Shown here: piece by piece, positions 11,536-22,758 of the stretch
Layout: every line of letters begins with the position of its first letter
How positions within the stretch are numbered: position 1 is the stretch's first letter
Assembly: GCA_029721435.1 (NCBI GenBank)
Contig: CM056573.1
Location: 1,926,501 to 1,990,500, forward strand
DNA from: Gymnothorax reevesii
Lineage: Eukaryota > Chordata > Actinopteri > Anguilliformes > Muraenidae
Direction: 5' to 3'
DNA: 64,000 nt
Program-made: the position numbers and the translations under genes
The notes under the pieces: generated by a model
What the model was told of the DNA's origin: nothing
The model's input: the letters and a program-made list of their open reading frames with translations, nothing else
Database searches by the model: none

Positions 11536-12034
11536 CATGGAAGACAATGATGGCGACGTCGAACCAAAGCCGAAAACCAAATTTCACAGATGATGGTGTT
11601 GTATGGCAAGCGAGCACTGAAGGCTGATCTGAGGAATTAAGCTACGAATCGTTCTGGATGTGGCTTCGGTGGGGAGATGTAAGCTCAGTATCCCCGATTT
11701 AAATCATAAATGGAGAGATCTGCGGTGCGCTGTAAAAGCCAGGTTCTCTGCACACCGGAGAAGTGTACACGCAACAGGTGGTGGGCAACCATCATCCCCT
11801 GTGCATTTCACTGCACATGAGGAAAGGATGGAATCCACTCTTTCTGCAGTGGAAGAGCATGGAGAAGAACTTGAAGCGCCAACGAACTGCGTCAGACACC
11901 TTGACACAGACGCCTGTGATGTGAATGACATCACCAGCCACTCTCTGAAACGACCCAGATGTGAGGAGCGACAGCGCAGTTCTGACGTTGATGACCACGG
12001 ATATTTTTTGTGGATAATTGCTGCGGCTGGATAG
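11536..12034 (+). pseudogene. Myb/SANT-like accessory protein remnant of Harbinger-like element
   Basis: An ATG at 11537 starts a short acidic leader. In a neighbouring frame 'KPNFTDDGVV' follows, the usual opening of Myb/SANT-like proteins encoded by Harbinger transposons and of NAIF1-type proteins. The longest open part (11660-12034) holds 'HKWRDLRCAVKAR' and then 'ATGGGQPSS', matching the helix-3 and Gly-rich linker pattern of that family. Frameshifts and stops near 11590-11640 separate the two parts, so it is a dead gene. In intact elements this protein helps the transposase bind DNA. I see no nuclease gene beside it. Identification rests on motif recall, not a search. Confidence 0.5.
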
Positions 12035-12778
12035 CTGTACATTCAGAAGTCGGCAAAGATAAATGATTGCTTCATGCACGGTCCAGATGAAAGCGCTGGA
12101 TGCTCTCGATGTTTGTTAATCCCAGGATGTCCAAACGAAGTCGATATATGCGTGTTCGTCTTCGAACTCGGCGCGCTCCACTACTCTTTCCCAATCACGC
12201 AAGAGTGCAAGCAAATGTAGGACTGGCATTTTAGCTTTAGATTTTGAGGGCATGGTAGAATGATGGTCTTATGTTTACTCGAATTAATTAATTGTTTTGC
12301 GTCTGTAATTTAACTGATTGGAGAAGAGGCTGATGCGTAATATCATGTGATGATTTCGTTTGATAAATTATCATGGCTTTGAGAAATGTAGTTTAGAAAT
12401 AAGGAAGAACAATCGAATATTAAATGTCTCAACCTTTACCATGTTAAATAAAATAAAAGTAACGTTAAAATTCGGCCTATAACCGACATCAAACGCAATA
12501 TTCAATTTCGCCTAATGTTGGCGCTTGACCTTAATACAGCCCTCAAAAGCGCTTAACAGAAAAAGCGCGTAAGCCAGGGGGAGAATACGCGTAAGTGTTA
12601 TTTGCATGAGAAACGCCCGGAAACGCCCCGATTTTGGCCTTGCTCCGCCCCAAGCGCGTAAGTGCCTTCAAGGCGCGTAATGCACAGACTTAAGTCGAGG
12701 GGAGAATACGCGTAGGCTGAAAAGCGCGTAGCTACGCGCTTTTTTCGACTTAAGCGCATGGGAGAATAGACCCCATAG

Positions 12779-13285
12779 TGCGTATCTGCACATTTATTGC
12801 AGAGCACGATCTTTCGTTCACGGTAGCACAGCCACTTGCTGAACTGATTAAAACTGTTGCACAGGACAAAAATGCACTGTCTAGATTAACAGTTTCAAAC
12901 ACACAGGCGTCATATGTGTGCACTCACGGACAAGCTGAACAACATTTATTTTTCCCTAAATGTTGATGAGGCCACCAATACAAACATGGACCGTGTGCTG
13001 AACGTTTTGGTGCGCTATTATGATGAGGATTTGGGCAAAGTTGTTACTCATCACTTGGCCTCAAGAAAAGCCAATATTGCTGATAAAACAACCCTCACAA
13101 TCGAGCTGACAGATGTCATAAAATCCTATCGCCTAAACTGGAGCCAAGCTGTCAGCATTCTGCTGGACAACTGTGCTGTCATGAGAGGAAAGAAGGCTGG
13201 AGTGGAGACAATGGTCAGGAAGGAGAACCCTGCATTGCTTGATATCAGTAGAGATACAGTGCACATGGTATGCACTCCTCAGTAG
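12779..13285 (+). pseudogene. hAT-like transposase catalytic-core fragment
   Basis: This continues the transposase split by the Harbinger-like element. The clear part (about 12914-13285) reads 'FSLNVDEATNTNMDRVLNVL', then 'SILLDNCAVMRGKKAG', then 'RDTVHMVC'. The acidic 'DEATN' and 'DNCAVMRGKKAG' blocks are typical of the RNase-H-like core of hAT transposases and SCAND3/ZBED-like relatives. The frame ends at 13283-13285, before the C-terminal dimerisation region, and I find no continuation before the element ends at 13938. Confidence 0.6.
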
Positions 13286-13944
13286 TGTGTAAAAAGAATA
13301 ACATGATTAGACTGTTTTGCTAGACTAGTGTTAACTAAGTCTGAGCAGGTGCAGTTAGTATATTAAAGATTTGTCAATATTGCCAATGCAACATTACAGC
13401 CTGGTAATACTACTTTTTCTCTGGACTGGCATTTTTATTTAAAAGGTTGTAACAGCTTGCCTCCATTTAGTGTAAGTCAACATACAATTTGCTCCCACCC
13501 TAAAAGGCGCGTGGGGACGAAAATTTGCGCCGTGGGCCCTGCGGGTGCTTCGCGCCCGCGCATGTGTACTCAAAAAAAATTGCCAAGGTTGGCAGGTCTG
13601 CTGCTACGCACTTTTGCTTTAAAGTCCTACAGTAATTTTAATATTTGAAATAGACCAGACTAGCAATAGACAGACTACAACTTCAGCAGGTGTTTATGTT
13701 AAAATGAAGCACGAATTGTACACATTCACAATTAAGGCATTTGAGAACTGTGAAGTAGCATATCACCCAATTAATTGGTGTTTGCTGGGCGCACAATGTT
13801 GTTTATATTCCTCTTATATTGCCATTGTCTAGGACGGGGGCCAGGGCTAGACCGTTGCAAGCTTAGAGCCCCTTTCAGAATGTCTTATCCCACGTCTGAA
13901 ATTTTCAGTCCTGGGATTTTTTTTTGCTTTAAGCCCTGTAATTG

Positions 13945-14770
13945 AAGAAAAACAGTTTTTCACTTTAAAGGTCATAACTCCTATGCTGTAAGTCCAATTT
14001 ACATAAAACTTGGTAGAGACATTTATTTGTTCAAATTCTACAACTTTCACTAAAGACCCCTAAGATCCACCACATTAGATTTTCCGGAAGTTTGAATTTT
14101 TTGAAAAACACATTTTTGAGATCTCCTCCTTGACCGTAGGTCCGATTCCTTCAAAATTTGCTGTGGATCATCATTGGACCAACCTTATCAAAGATTAAGG
14201 CTTGAGGAAATCTGATTTTGTTTCCAAGATATTGACCAATGAACTTCAGCAGGGGCATGGCTTGGCACATAAATTGACAAAATTCAACAACCATTGGGAA
14301 AATCATCACAGAAGTCACAGGATATGTCCATTTAAGTACCAGGATCGTAGCTTAACAGTTTCATGCGAATCGGCCCATAGGGGGCACTATAAATGCAAAA
14401 AATGGGCATGGCATGACACAAATCAGATTATAAATCAGCAATTGTTTGTCCTACAGCCATAAAACTCACAGGATATATTCATATAAGTACCTGAAACATA
14501 CCCTGAAAATTTCATTCAAATTGACCCATTGGGGTGCTTTAAATGCAACACAAATCAGACTATAAATCATAAATAGTTTTCCCAATCATTACAAAACTCA
14601 CAGGATATGTCAACATAAGAACCTGAAACATACCCTGAAAGTTTCAATCAAATCGACCAGTAGGGGGCGCCACAAATGCACAAAATAGCCTAACATAACA
14701 CAAATCAGACTATACATCATAAGTTGTTTGTCCAATCATTACACTGGCAAAATGGGTCCACATAAATACC
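13945..14770. repeat. old dispersed repeat, right part, with ~130-bp tandem units
   Basis: It resumes the repeat interrupted at 8017. From about 14285 to 14750 it contains roughly three and a half diverged copies of a ~130-bp unit. Shared words include AAACTCACAGGATATGT, CCTGAAACATACCCTGAAA and AAATCAGACTATAAATCAT. 'Aggggg c' ends such as 'agtagggggcgcc' recur in each unit. No coding frame survives. Confidence 0.6.
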
Positions 14771-15034
14771 GGCAATATACTCTTAAAGTGGTTGTCAGTA
14801 TTCAGCTTCGTCCGTCCGTCTGTCACTTCCTGTTTGTTGTGACCGCGATATCTCAAGAATGGTTTGCCCGATTCCATTCATCTTTGGTGTCAAGGTGTGT
14901 TGGGGCGGGGGACATGGTGTTAAGCTCCATCTGTTCGCCTGGCCATCCGTCCGTCCGTCCCGTCCCGTCCCGTTTGTTGTGAACGTGATATCTCAAGAAT
15001 GGTTTGACCAATTCCATTCGTCTTTTGCGTCAAG

Positions 15035-15913
15035 TGGAAATGCACCGAATTTTTGGCCAACTAAATTTTTCGGCCGAAAAGGGCAAAAAAAAATGCATTT
15101 TCGGTTTTTTGGCCGAAAGACTTTTAACACCGAAACAATAAGGGCGAAACAGGATGTTGTGATGACGCAAGCAAAAACCGCGGTCAGCACGCGCCTGTCC
15201 AGACTTTTAGTCCCTCAGTTTTGTTACATATTTATGTGTTTAAGTCGGGATACTCACTACCGTCACCACGTTATGGCACTAAAGTTCACGAGTGCTTGAT
15301 TGTCATTTCTGTTTGACATTGCGCTGATGCATACACTCTCAGAAATAGGGGTACAGCAGGAGTCCATTTCTGTTCCCCAAGGTAAATTCCGCACATATGT
15401 ACCCTTTGGGGCTAATTATAGGACCTCAAGGTACCTGTGTGGACCTTTTTAGGGTCTAAAAGGTACTTTTATTTTCCAAAACAAATAAAAACCCACTTCT
15501 AAGGTACAACAGCAGTACCTTTGAGGGTCCTACCCCAGTGACAACCAAGGCTTATTTAATTTTACAATTTTTCAGCAGCCTTTAGTAGGCCGGTCAGTTA
15601 TAGGCCTGTAGGTTATTCATGTGTGGGGCCAAGTAAAACATTTTATTTATAATCTTATTTTATAATTTGCTTTGTTGGAATGTCAGTGCTAAAAACAAAA
15701 TTTCATAATTTTGTAATTGATTTATTCTTTGAAGCATGAATATAAATTTATACAACTTCAATGCCTTAACTTTAGTTAGGTAAGTACACAGTCATAGCCA
15801 TGAATGCAATGGTACTAAAAATTGGCATAATATTTTTTTTCCGTTTTCGTCTAAGCGTTTCTCATTTTCGTTTTTCGGTTTCAGCCAAACATTTTCATTT
15901 CGGTGTATCCCTA
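15035..15913. mobile_element. non-autonomous hAT-type element
   Basis: The left end TGGAAATGCACCG and the complement of the right end TAGGGATACACCG agree at 9 of 13 positions, all differences being transitions. The flanking 8 bases are GCGTCAAG (left) and GTGTCAAC (right), 6 of 8 the same, and fit the GTGTCAAG of undisturbed units. Eight-base duplication and a TAGGG-type end are hAT features. No transposase frame. Another short repeat sits inside (15338-15545). Confidence 0.55.
15338..15545. repeat. MITE-like repeat rich in GGTAC words
   Basis: It begins near ACTCTCAGAAATAGGGGTAC and ends near GTCCTACCCCAGTGACA. Repeated AAGGTAC and GTACC words on both strands are typical of a common fish MITE-like family. 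The ends are approximate and no clean target duplication is seen. Confidence 0.4.
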
Positions 15914-16190
15914 GTGTCAACGTGTCAAGGGGCGGGGGACATAGTATTCGGCTCCGTCCGTTCGTCCGTCATGTCCTGTTTGTTGTGAACGCGATGTCTA
16001 AAGAACGTTTGACCGATTCCATTCATCTTTGGTGTCAAGATGTATTAGGGGCGGGGGACATAGAATTCAGCTCCATTCGTCCATCCGTCCGGCCGTCCTT
16101 CAATTCAGTCCCGTTTGTTGTGAATGCAAAATCTTGAGAATGCTTTGACCGATTTCATTCATCTTTGGCTTCAATGTGTAATTTTGTGAT

Positions 16191-18748
16191 ACGCCGACCC
16201 CTGTCGATTTCTGTCACCTGGCAGGGGACAGGGTCACGTTTAGTGGTAACACTTGTTAATTAAGCTTTTAAAGCTTTCAACCACTCATAGTCTTTCTTGC
16301 TGCTTGCGGCTGTATTTTTCACTTTGTCCCCTTTAATAATGCCTACGAAATATTGATGGGGTCTAATAGGAAGGGGGTAGGAGAGGATGAAGAGGTGTTT
16401 TTGTACATCTGAATATTTTCTTTGTGGGGGAGTAAATACAAATTATTAATTGCAGCCTCGCCCATGTCGTAATACCATTTTGCATTCGGTTGAAATGGCC
16501 CAAATCTTTTCATACAAACTGCATTACCTGTCGAATGGACTCCGATCCTCCGAAACCTCTCCTCGCTGTAAATGGGGAGGGGCGGGGCTGCACGAGGGCC
16601 TCACTCTTGGATGCCCCTCCCCCCATGGATCTGATCTCCCGCCTCCATGACGATACATTTGCTTCCATCTTCACCTCACATCACTGACCTGCTTACTGTG
16701 TCGGAGCGCGATTCTCAGAGGACTGAAGGAGGCAGTAGGGAGCACAAGCTAGGTGCCTGCTGCTCACCAGACCAAATTTCCAGTTCACTGTCACCTTCAC
16801 GGGAGTATGATTTAAAGGAAATGATGGCGGATATGATTTAAAGGAATATGATTGGCCTTGATGGGACTAAACGCTCACCGCACCCACTTGTCATTAATTT
16901 GTCTGACCAACCCCTTTGACTACAGGGCTACAGCCTCCTGTCAGGAGATTTATGGAATGGAGTTAGACACACCCAAATTTGACCTGCAATACCATTAGCA
17001 TTTGAGTTTGCTGATTGCATTTAGGTCATCAAAATTAGGGCCCAATATGTTCAAGGGTCTTTTATTCTTCATGGCACCGATGGATATTTTTGTCAAAACC
17101 CCTAAAAGCCTGGGCTGTATAATTGATTCCAGTATATCAATAAGGCTGATGACTCCTGGGTTAAATACTGGTAATGTGCTCACATTAGCAAGTTCCCCCT
17201 TAAAGAAATGAAGGAAATTTTCAAAGCTACACAGTGTATTTATGTAAAACAGTCGCAGTGCTGCTAGTGATTGTTTACTGAAACAGCTTAACAGCCCCAA
17301 ACTCTCCGAGTAAATTAGGACTTACAACATACTTCTTTATATCGGAGTCAGCGAAACACATTCCCCTGTTACCTACTGCGGCTTCTTAACACAGATAAAC
17401 CATTAACGGCTGACGCTAAAAGCCTTCCTGAAATTGTACATGGTAAACGCTGATCATCTCAGGAATGTGTAATGATGCTGTAACGGGGCTGTGTATTCCT
17501 CTGACAGCTCGACTCTAAGCTCCTGATATCTCTCTCTGTCTGGGAATAAATTTCCCTCGTGTCTGGGCTGTCAATTCCTCAACATTTCTGCCGTCGGGTC
17601 GAGTAAACAGTGTAGATGATTTCCGGACAAGTGAGACACTGGATATGTAAATCAGTTTAGGGAAATGGATGATTTTGCTTATGAAAAGGACTGGTATTAT
17701 GGAAAAGACCTTTTCCCAGTTCACTTCACCTGTACAGTGGTCTGCACTGAATCTTACTGCTTTGAAGACCCCCCCAGTTCACCCATCAGCACCCCAACAG
17801 GGGCGTCATGTAAATCATGCAGGTGCTGCCATGATAATGGTCATAATAAATGTGATAAATTTAGAGATTTAATTCTCCTGACAGAAAAAAAATAACCATC
17901 ACAATTTAAATGCGAGCGATCTGTCAAGTGTACAGAATTTAATTTGAGAAGTTCACCTCCATAGTGTCCTGTCCTACATAGAGTTATTGCACTACATACA
18001 GTCCCATTAAATGTTCAGATCGTTGGGTTTGGAGGCTAAATGAGGGGTGTTTGGATGTAGTTTTGGTTTCCTGGTACCTTGATCAGTAATGATGCTAGAG
18101 CTGGTCCAAAGTTGATTCATTATTTTAAAGTTATCCAGACTTGAAAAGGACAGCATCTAAACTCAAAATGGCCGACATGTAAAATTACTATTGTATTTGG
18201 AACCAATAAACAGTTTTACAAAGTATGTTTGCGGAATACTTTTATAAAACATTGTGCACCATCTGATGGAGTTTCAGCCACAACTGAGATGTTGGGTGTC
18301 GGGTCGAGGTGATTGGACCTGATTTACCCTCCTGAGTCTCTCAAGATGTGTCAGTACTCAGCCTCCCAAATCTCTCACCTGTGAGTTTCTGTTTGGGCTC
18401 AGCTGCAGATTCTTAAAAAAGTCCGTCCTTGGAAGAGCAAAGATTTAATTTTTTATCAAATGACTCAAGATTGAATTCGTAATGCAGTTGGTGTAGATAA
18501 TTTAGCTTATATTCTGACCACCTTTTAAAGCCTGAATTTATATATATATGTGACGATCGAAGCCCTTCAAAAAATCAACCTTCACTGGCAGAGAAATTTT
18601 TTTATGTAGGACGAACAAGGACTGTTTGACTCTAATTTCCAAGGGTGACTCTAGAGTATTATGCATTTGGGTTTTTCAATTCTTTTTTGGAAGGATTTAT
18701 AAAACGGCAGCACATCGAAGGGCTTTTTTATATAAAGTAACCTTGTGC

Positions 18749-18779
<31 letters not shown>

Positions 18780-18825
18780 CGTGTGTGCACGAATAGTGCA
18801 TCTGAAATGGGTAGACCAGTTTGGG

Positions 18826-18857
<32 letters not shown>

Positions 18858-20307
18858 AAAAAAAAAAAAAACACTTATTTTTAACAGTGGCCTGAAATAG
18901 TTTAGTGTGAGTTGATGTTCGGTAATATTTTTCGATCTGAATTAATTTTGTTTTTATGGTCTCGTTTTTCGGACAGCTTTGGGTTTATTCTTAGTAAAGT
19001 TTATAGTTTACGGTAAAATCATGTTATTTTTTGTAGTCTTGTGGAAGGGGGTTCATCATCCAGGATAGATTTTGAAAAGGATCGGGGTCAGGACTGAGTG
19101 CAGGCTGTAAAAAATTATTAGGAAAAACAAAAAAAAAATCCTGCCTACCCACCTCAAACTTGTCATTTTACCTAAAACACGGGATATTTTTTGTTTGGCC
19201 TTACATGAGCATTTTCCTTTAGTCTGAATGTGAATGATCTGTTTGCTCTGTTGCTGAACTCAGAATACTTTTAATGAGTAAATCTAACATTCACTTCTAT
19301 TTTCATTGGAACCAGACTGTTATACTTCTTATGAGCTTCCTTTTGAGCTTCAGAAATGTTCTGTTTTGTTATTAATAGGTTCTTGTGTTTCTGTTTTCTT
19401 GACTTCACCTGTCAGGCATGTTTTCACACCAGCCTGTAATATTAGTGCTAATACTTCACCTGAAATGCCTGCTTCCCCTCTATTACTCTGCTCTGTGTTA
19501 ATGAGGGTAATTATTTTCTCATTATTAATAACACATTTGTTTCATCTGTATTATTAGTGCGCCGGGTGTGATGACAGCATAAAATTTGAATGATCTGAGC
19601 GAGTCATCGATAAAATCTGCACATCAGCTCTTCTGTTGAGCTCTACCATGGTGATGAAGATGGAATAAACTCTGTGGTGGGACAGACGGCTGTGTGAGCT
19701 CAGAGCATCACAATATTCCCCATTAAAGTATTATCACTGATTTTTATAAACTCCACTGCGCACCGTTTCTTCTGCTATAGATTTATATGTTATTGCTTGG
19801 TTTGTGGGGGTTTGGGACAGTTGGAGATGGCTGTCGATCAGGGAATTGGTATGTGACACAAGAAAGGTCTCCTCCATCAGTAATGGACCAGAGCTGTGCT
19901 ACAGTATCACATTAAATACTCCTGCGATACACTCTCACAGAGTGTAGAGTTTGGTATTTGCAGACCCACTCCTGACACGAGAGTGTGTTGGCTTGAGTGA
20001 GTGTGAGTGTGAGTGTGAGTGTGTGTGTGCTGTGAGAGATGTGCTGGTGTGATGACTAAACCCTTCCCTCTGTGGGTCACTGGACTGCAGAGACTGTTTT
20101 GCCAGTTTGTGACCTTTTCCTGCTCTGCCAAAATCAGAATTCAGTGTCTAAATGAAAAGGAGTGTCTATGTGATTCAGCGGGAAATTCTTGATTAAATCG
20201 TAGTTTTTTAAATGCTTATACTCAGCGTTTTCTCTATGAAAACTCAAATCTGTTGTAAGTCACTAAGGTCCGCTGTGTGACTGAATTATGCGCTAATTGT
20301 GTTTCAG
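16191..20307. other. probable intron, no supported exon
   Basis: AT-rich DNA lying between the exons at 5534 and 20308. It holds a (GT)n tract at 18755-18779 and a (TA)n plus A-run at about 18824-18872. A GAGTGT-type repeat lies at about 19985-20035. Short open frames (for example 16450-16650, 17665-17895) lack paired splice sites. I may have missed small exons here. Confidence 0.4.
18755..18779. repeat. (GT)n microsatellite
   Basis: Pure GT run, with a (TA)n stretch and an A-run following at about 18824-18872. Confidence 0.9.
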
Positions 20308-20571
20308 GACAGCGTGATTGACACCAAGCCGGGCGAACCGTCTACACCCTCACACAGGGGGGCTGTTGCCATGGCGCTGAAAAATGAGGTCGTCAAAGGA
20401 GCCCGTTGCCAGGGTGACAGCAGGATCAGGGGCCCCGCCGAGCTCGGCGAGATGCTGCAGCTACTGCAGGTTCGACTGAGAGTTTGGCGGTCACAGCTGA
20501 GGAACCACGCCTCCGCATCGGTACGCGAGCGCCAAACTCAATCGGCGAAAATAAGCATGGGGATCTCTACG
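20308..20571 (+). CDS. coding exon of unidentified gene
   Basis: The acceptor CTAATTGTGTTTCAG ends at 20307. The exon opens in phase 0 with DSVIDTKPGEPSTPSHRG and contains a Leu-rich, Arg-rich helical stretch (AELGEMLQLLQVRLRVWRSQ). Three donors are possible, all in phase 0: after 20469 (CAG then GTTCGA), after 20520 (TCG then GTACGC) and after 20571 (ACG then GTAACA). I give the longest. The frame runs into stop at 20614-20616 if not spliced. Base composition is richer in G+C than the flanks, as expected of an exon. It joins the 22393 exon without a frame break. Family not recognised. Confidence 0.55.
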
Positions 20572-22392
20572 GTAACAGAGGTGGAGGTCTGTGAAGTAAC
20601 ACATTTTTTCCTCTAAAGTTCATTTTCTACCAAATGGTTAGGCATACTAACAGAACACCAGCACTCAAAGGCCTTTTGCTTTTCTGATTTTATTAATAAT
20701 GCTATTTAATTGCCTTCTGTTCATGAAGCTAACGTCCCCACCTGCAACTGGCCCCTATTTGATCTCCCAGAGCAGAAAGGGTTAACATTAGATGGGTATT
20801 CGGGACCTTCACACACCACAATTAATGTCATGGCCTGTAAATATTTAGCTTTGTCTTTGTGGAATATGTCTGGAAAAGTCTAACATTAGCTCTTGCCGTT
20901 TACATCTTGCTCATTTTTACGTTACAAGACTTGTGATTGACGTTTTGATGGATAAAGTCTTGGTTCACCTGTCAAACTTTATATATTAGAGTGAGAATCT
21001 TATCCTCACATCGCCTGCAGTGAATCTCACTTTGCTGCAAATCTCCCAACACCATCTCATTTCCGTCGGTCTCCCGTCCCTTTTATTCTGGCTGCACAGC
21101 ATTCAGATTTTCTCTCTGCTTTTATGATACTGAAGCTGACCAGCCCAGGCTCTGAAGCTCTGCAGTTTCAATACTGCTCACTTTCAGGAAGTGGCTTTTA
21201 AATGCTAAATTGGATTGGCAGTTAAATAAGTTCAGCCTCATGACTAAATTAGGTGAGATGCCATTTTATTACTTTTACGACTGGCCACACGGGCGAGCTG
21301 AGTTCGCTTTCCTCATTCTCTCCCAGTTTCTGAAAGAGAGAGATAAGTGCTTGATCACAAAGAGATTGGTTCCAAAAAAACACTTGACTTCTGCGACACG
21401 AAGTACTCTAAAGTAATTCCCCGCCGCACTTTGGTGCAGTAATCTCGTCTGCACCGTAATTTTTTCGCAATTCACTGGCTTTCTCATCGTTTTCTCATGG
21501 TTGGCCTGGACTGGATTTCTCCTCGGAATGCCGAGGGTGACTACAAATGTGAAATACCAAAGAAGAAAACAAATAGGATGGTTACAGGAAACGCACCCCT
21601 AATTCTTGGCTGGTTTGTGGGTCGAGCTGCTGAACCAGATAGCGCCCTGAGGCTCCGTATCGAGTCATTAGTTACTGAGCACCGCTAGCAGTCGCCACTT
21701 GAATGCAGACTTGTCATCATGAACCTCACTGAACTGAAGCTTTGGCAGCCTAGCGCATGGCTAATCTTAACGAGTAAGTCCCAAATAAACCCTATTTTAC
21801 ATGTCCACAGCACCTCTGGTTTTCCCCAAACTGGCATCGATCATTCTGTTCCTCTATCAATTCACTGAATAAAGTGAGTCAGTCTAAACAGAGGGATAAG
21901 GGTGCCCTTAAATGAGAATACATCCTGAAAATAATCTACTGTGCATTTATTTTTGCCTGAAAGTTAAAGACAATCCTGGAGAGCTGGAACTGACCTTATT
22001 TAGATGGTCAAATTATTAAGAAATACTTTCGTTACAGTTACAAACAAAGAGTCCTGATGTGCGTGGCCCCCTGGTACCAGAAAAGAGACTCCCAGAATGG
22101 TTACTTTCAAATTTATAGCAGAAAAAAGTGGGCTGTTCTTTACAGTAAAGTTCACATAGATTGGGCACTGAGAAACGAATGACGGGTAAAACCATTAGAC
22201 GATTTATGGGGGGTTGAGGAGGGAAACAGAGAACAGTGGAAGGGGGTCGTGAGGGAAGATGAGTGCAGATACAGAGGGAGGGGGAGTGGGGGTGAGGAAC
22301 GCTTCTTTGCTCCACAGAACTAACTTGCCTCTGCAGTTAACCTGTCCGGTCTCCTGTCCTGACCTCCTGACCTCATTCTCCTTCTGTAACAG
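20572..22392. other. probable intron between the last two exons
   Basis: About 1.8 kb bounded by a GT donor candidate and the AG at 22391-22392. A pyrimidine-rich tract (TGACCTCATTCTCCTTCTGTAACAG) precedes the last exon. No other coding exon is supported; the frame at 21497-21688 has no splice-site support. Confidence 0.5.
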
Positions 22393-22749
22393 GGGGGAAT
22401 GATCAGCAGCTCAGAGAAGGTAAAGATTCAGGAAGGAGTGAAACTCCGACTGCGTCACCTGACTGAGGCCTACATCCGTGGGCCCACCTGCAGGAGCTAC
22501 AGGCTTCGCCCGCCAGAGGACCCCAACCAACGGCCTCGCAGGCCCACAGAACTCACCACCTCGCAGGCAGGGCCCCCAATCGAGACCCAGGCTTCCCAGG
22601 TCATTGAGGAACTGGGAGAGGTTGAGGCGAGACTGCGACAGGAAGTGGAGCGATGGAGGCGGAGTCAGAGGGAGGAGCTTCAGGAGCTGTTCACTGAGCT
22701 GGAGGACATGGTTCTCATTCCACCCCCAAAGAGAGGAGTGTCGTCATAG
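22393..22749 (+). CDS. terminal coding exon, helical C-terminal tail
   Basis: The acceptor TTCTCCTTCTGTAACAG ends at 22392. The frame is open for 119 codons to TAG at 22747-22749. It begins GGMISSSEKVKIQEGVKLRL, with a basic helix (KLRLRHLTEAYIRGP) and a Pro/Arg-rich linker. A strongly charged helix follows (about exon codons 75-108, VIEELGEVEARLRQEVERW onwards) that is likely coiled coil. The tail reads IPPPKRGVSS. The ATG at 22399 could be taken as a start, but the splice acceptor six bases upstream makes an internal exon more likely. AATAAA follows the stop by ten bases. I do not recognise the protein; a cytoskeletal or ciliary coiled-coil role would be guesswork. Confidence 0.7.
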   Translation, partial: GGMISSSEKVKIQEGVKLRLRHLTEAYIRGPTCRSYRLRPPEDPNQRPRRPTELTTSQAGPPIETQASQVIEELGEVEARLRQEVERWRRSQREELQELFTELEDMVLIPPPKRGVSS

Positions 22750-22758
22750 CGACTGAGG

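Larger units (their letters stand above)
10154..12774. mobile_element. Harbinger-like DNA transposon inserted in the hAT
   Basis: The ends are perfect 17-bp inverted repeats: GGGGTCTATTCTCCCAT at 10154 and its complement ending at 12774. Subterminal regions at both ends carry many copies of GCGCGTAA or its complement, for example 10173, 10189, 12565, 12673 and near 12654. The insertion point is exposed by the inverted empty-site copy at about 9570. Flanks are CATAAA on the left and ATAGTG on the right, so the target duplication is probably TAA or a close variant but is not exact. Inside is a broken Myb/SANT-like coding region (about 11536-12034) and no clear DDE nuclease. The ends and Myb-like gene point to the PIF/Harbinger group; the assignment is inference. 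Confidence 0.65.
8018..13938. mobile_element. hAT-like DNA transposon, 5.9 kb, 6-bp TSD
   Basis: The element starts CAGGGCTTAAAG at 8018 and ends CTTTAAGCCCTG at 13938, a perfect 12-bp terminal inverted repeat. It is flanked by the same 6 bases, TAATTG, at 8012-8017 and 13939-13944. Inside are two fragments of a hAT-type transposase on the + strand (9813-10130 and 12779-13285) and an inverted copy of part of it (about 9200-9610). CAG-type ends and the transposase fragments fit the hAT superfamily. A 6-bp duplication is unusual, since most hAT elements make 8 bp; the hAT6 group would fit. The copy is dead, because the coding region is frameshifted and split by the 10154-12774 insertion. Runs of A (about 8102-8119) and G (about 8127-8148) lie near the left end. 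Confidence 0.7.
14800..16190. repeat. ~125-bp tandem repeat family (GGCGGGGGACAT / CCGTCCGT)
   Basis: Diverged units share GGCGGGGGACAT, then a CCGTCC run, TGTTTGTTGTGAACGCGATAT, CTCAAGAATGGTTTGACC, and ATTCCATTCATCTTTGGTGT. Copies lie at about 14800-15034 and 15914-16190. The two halves are separated by the insertion at 15035-15913, which lies inside one unit. Confidence 0.6.
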
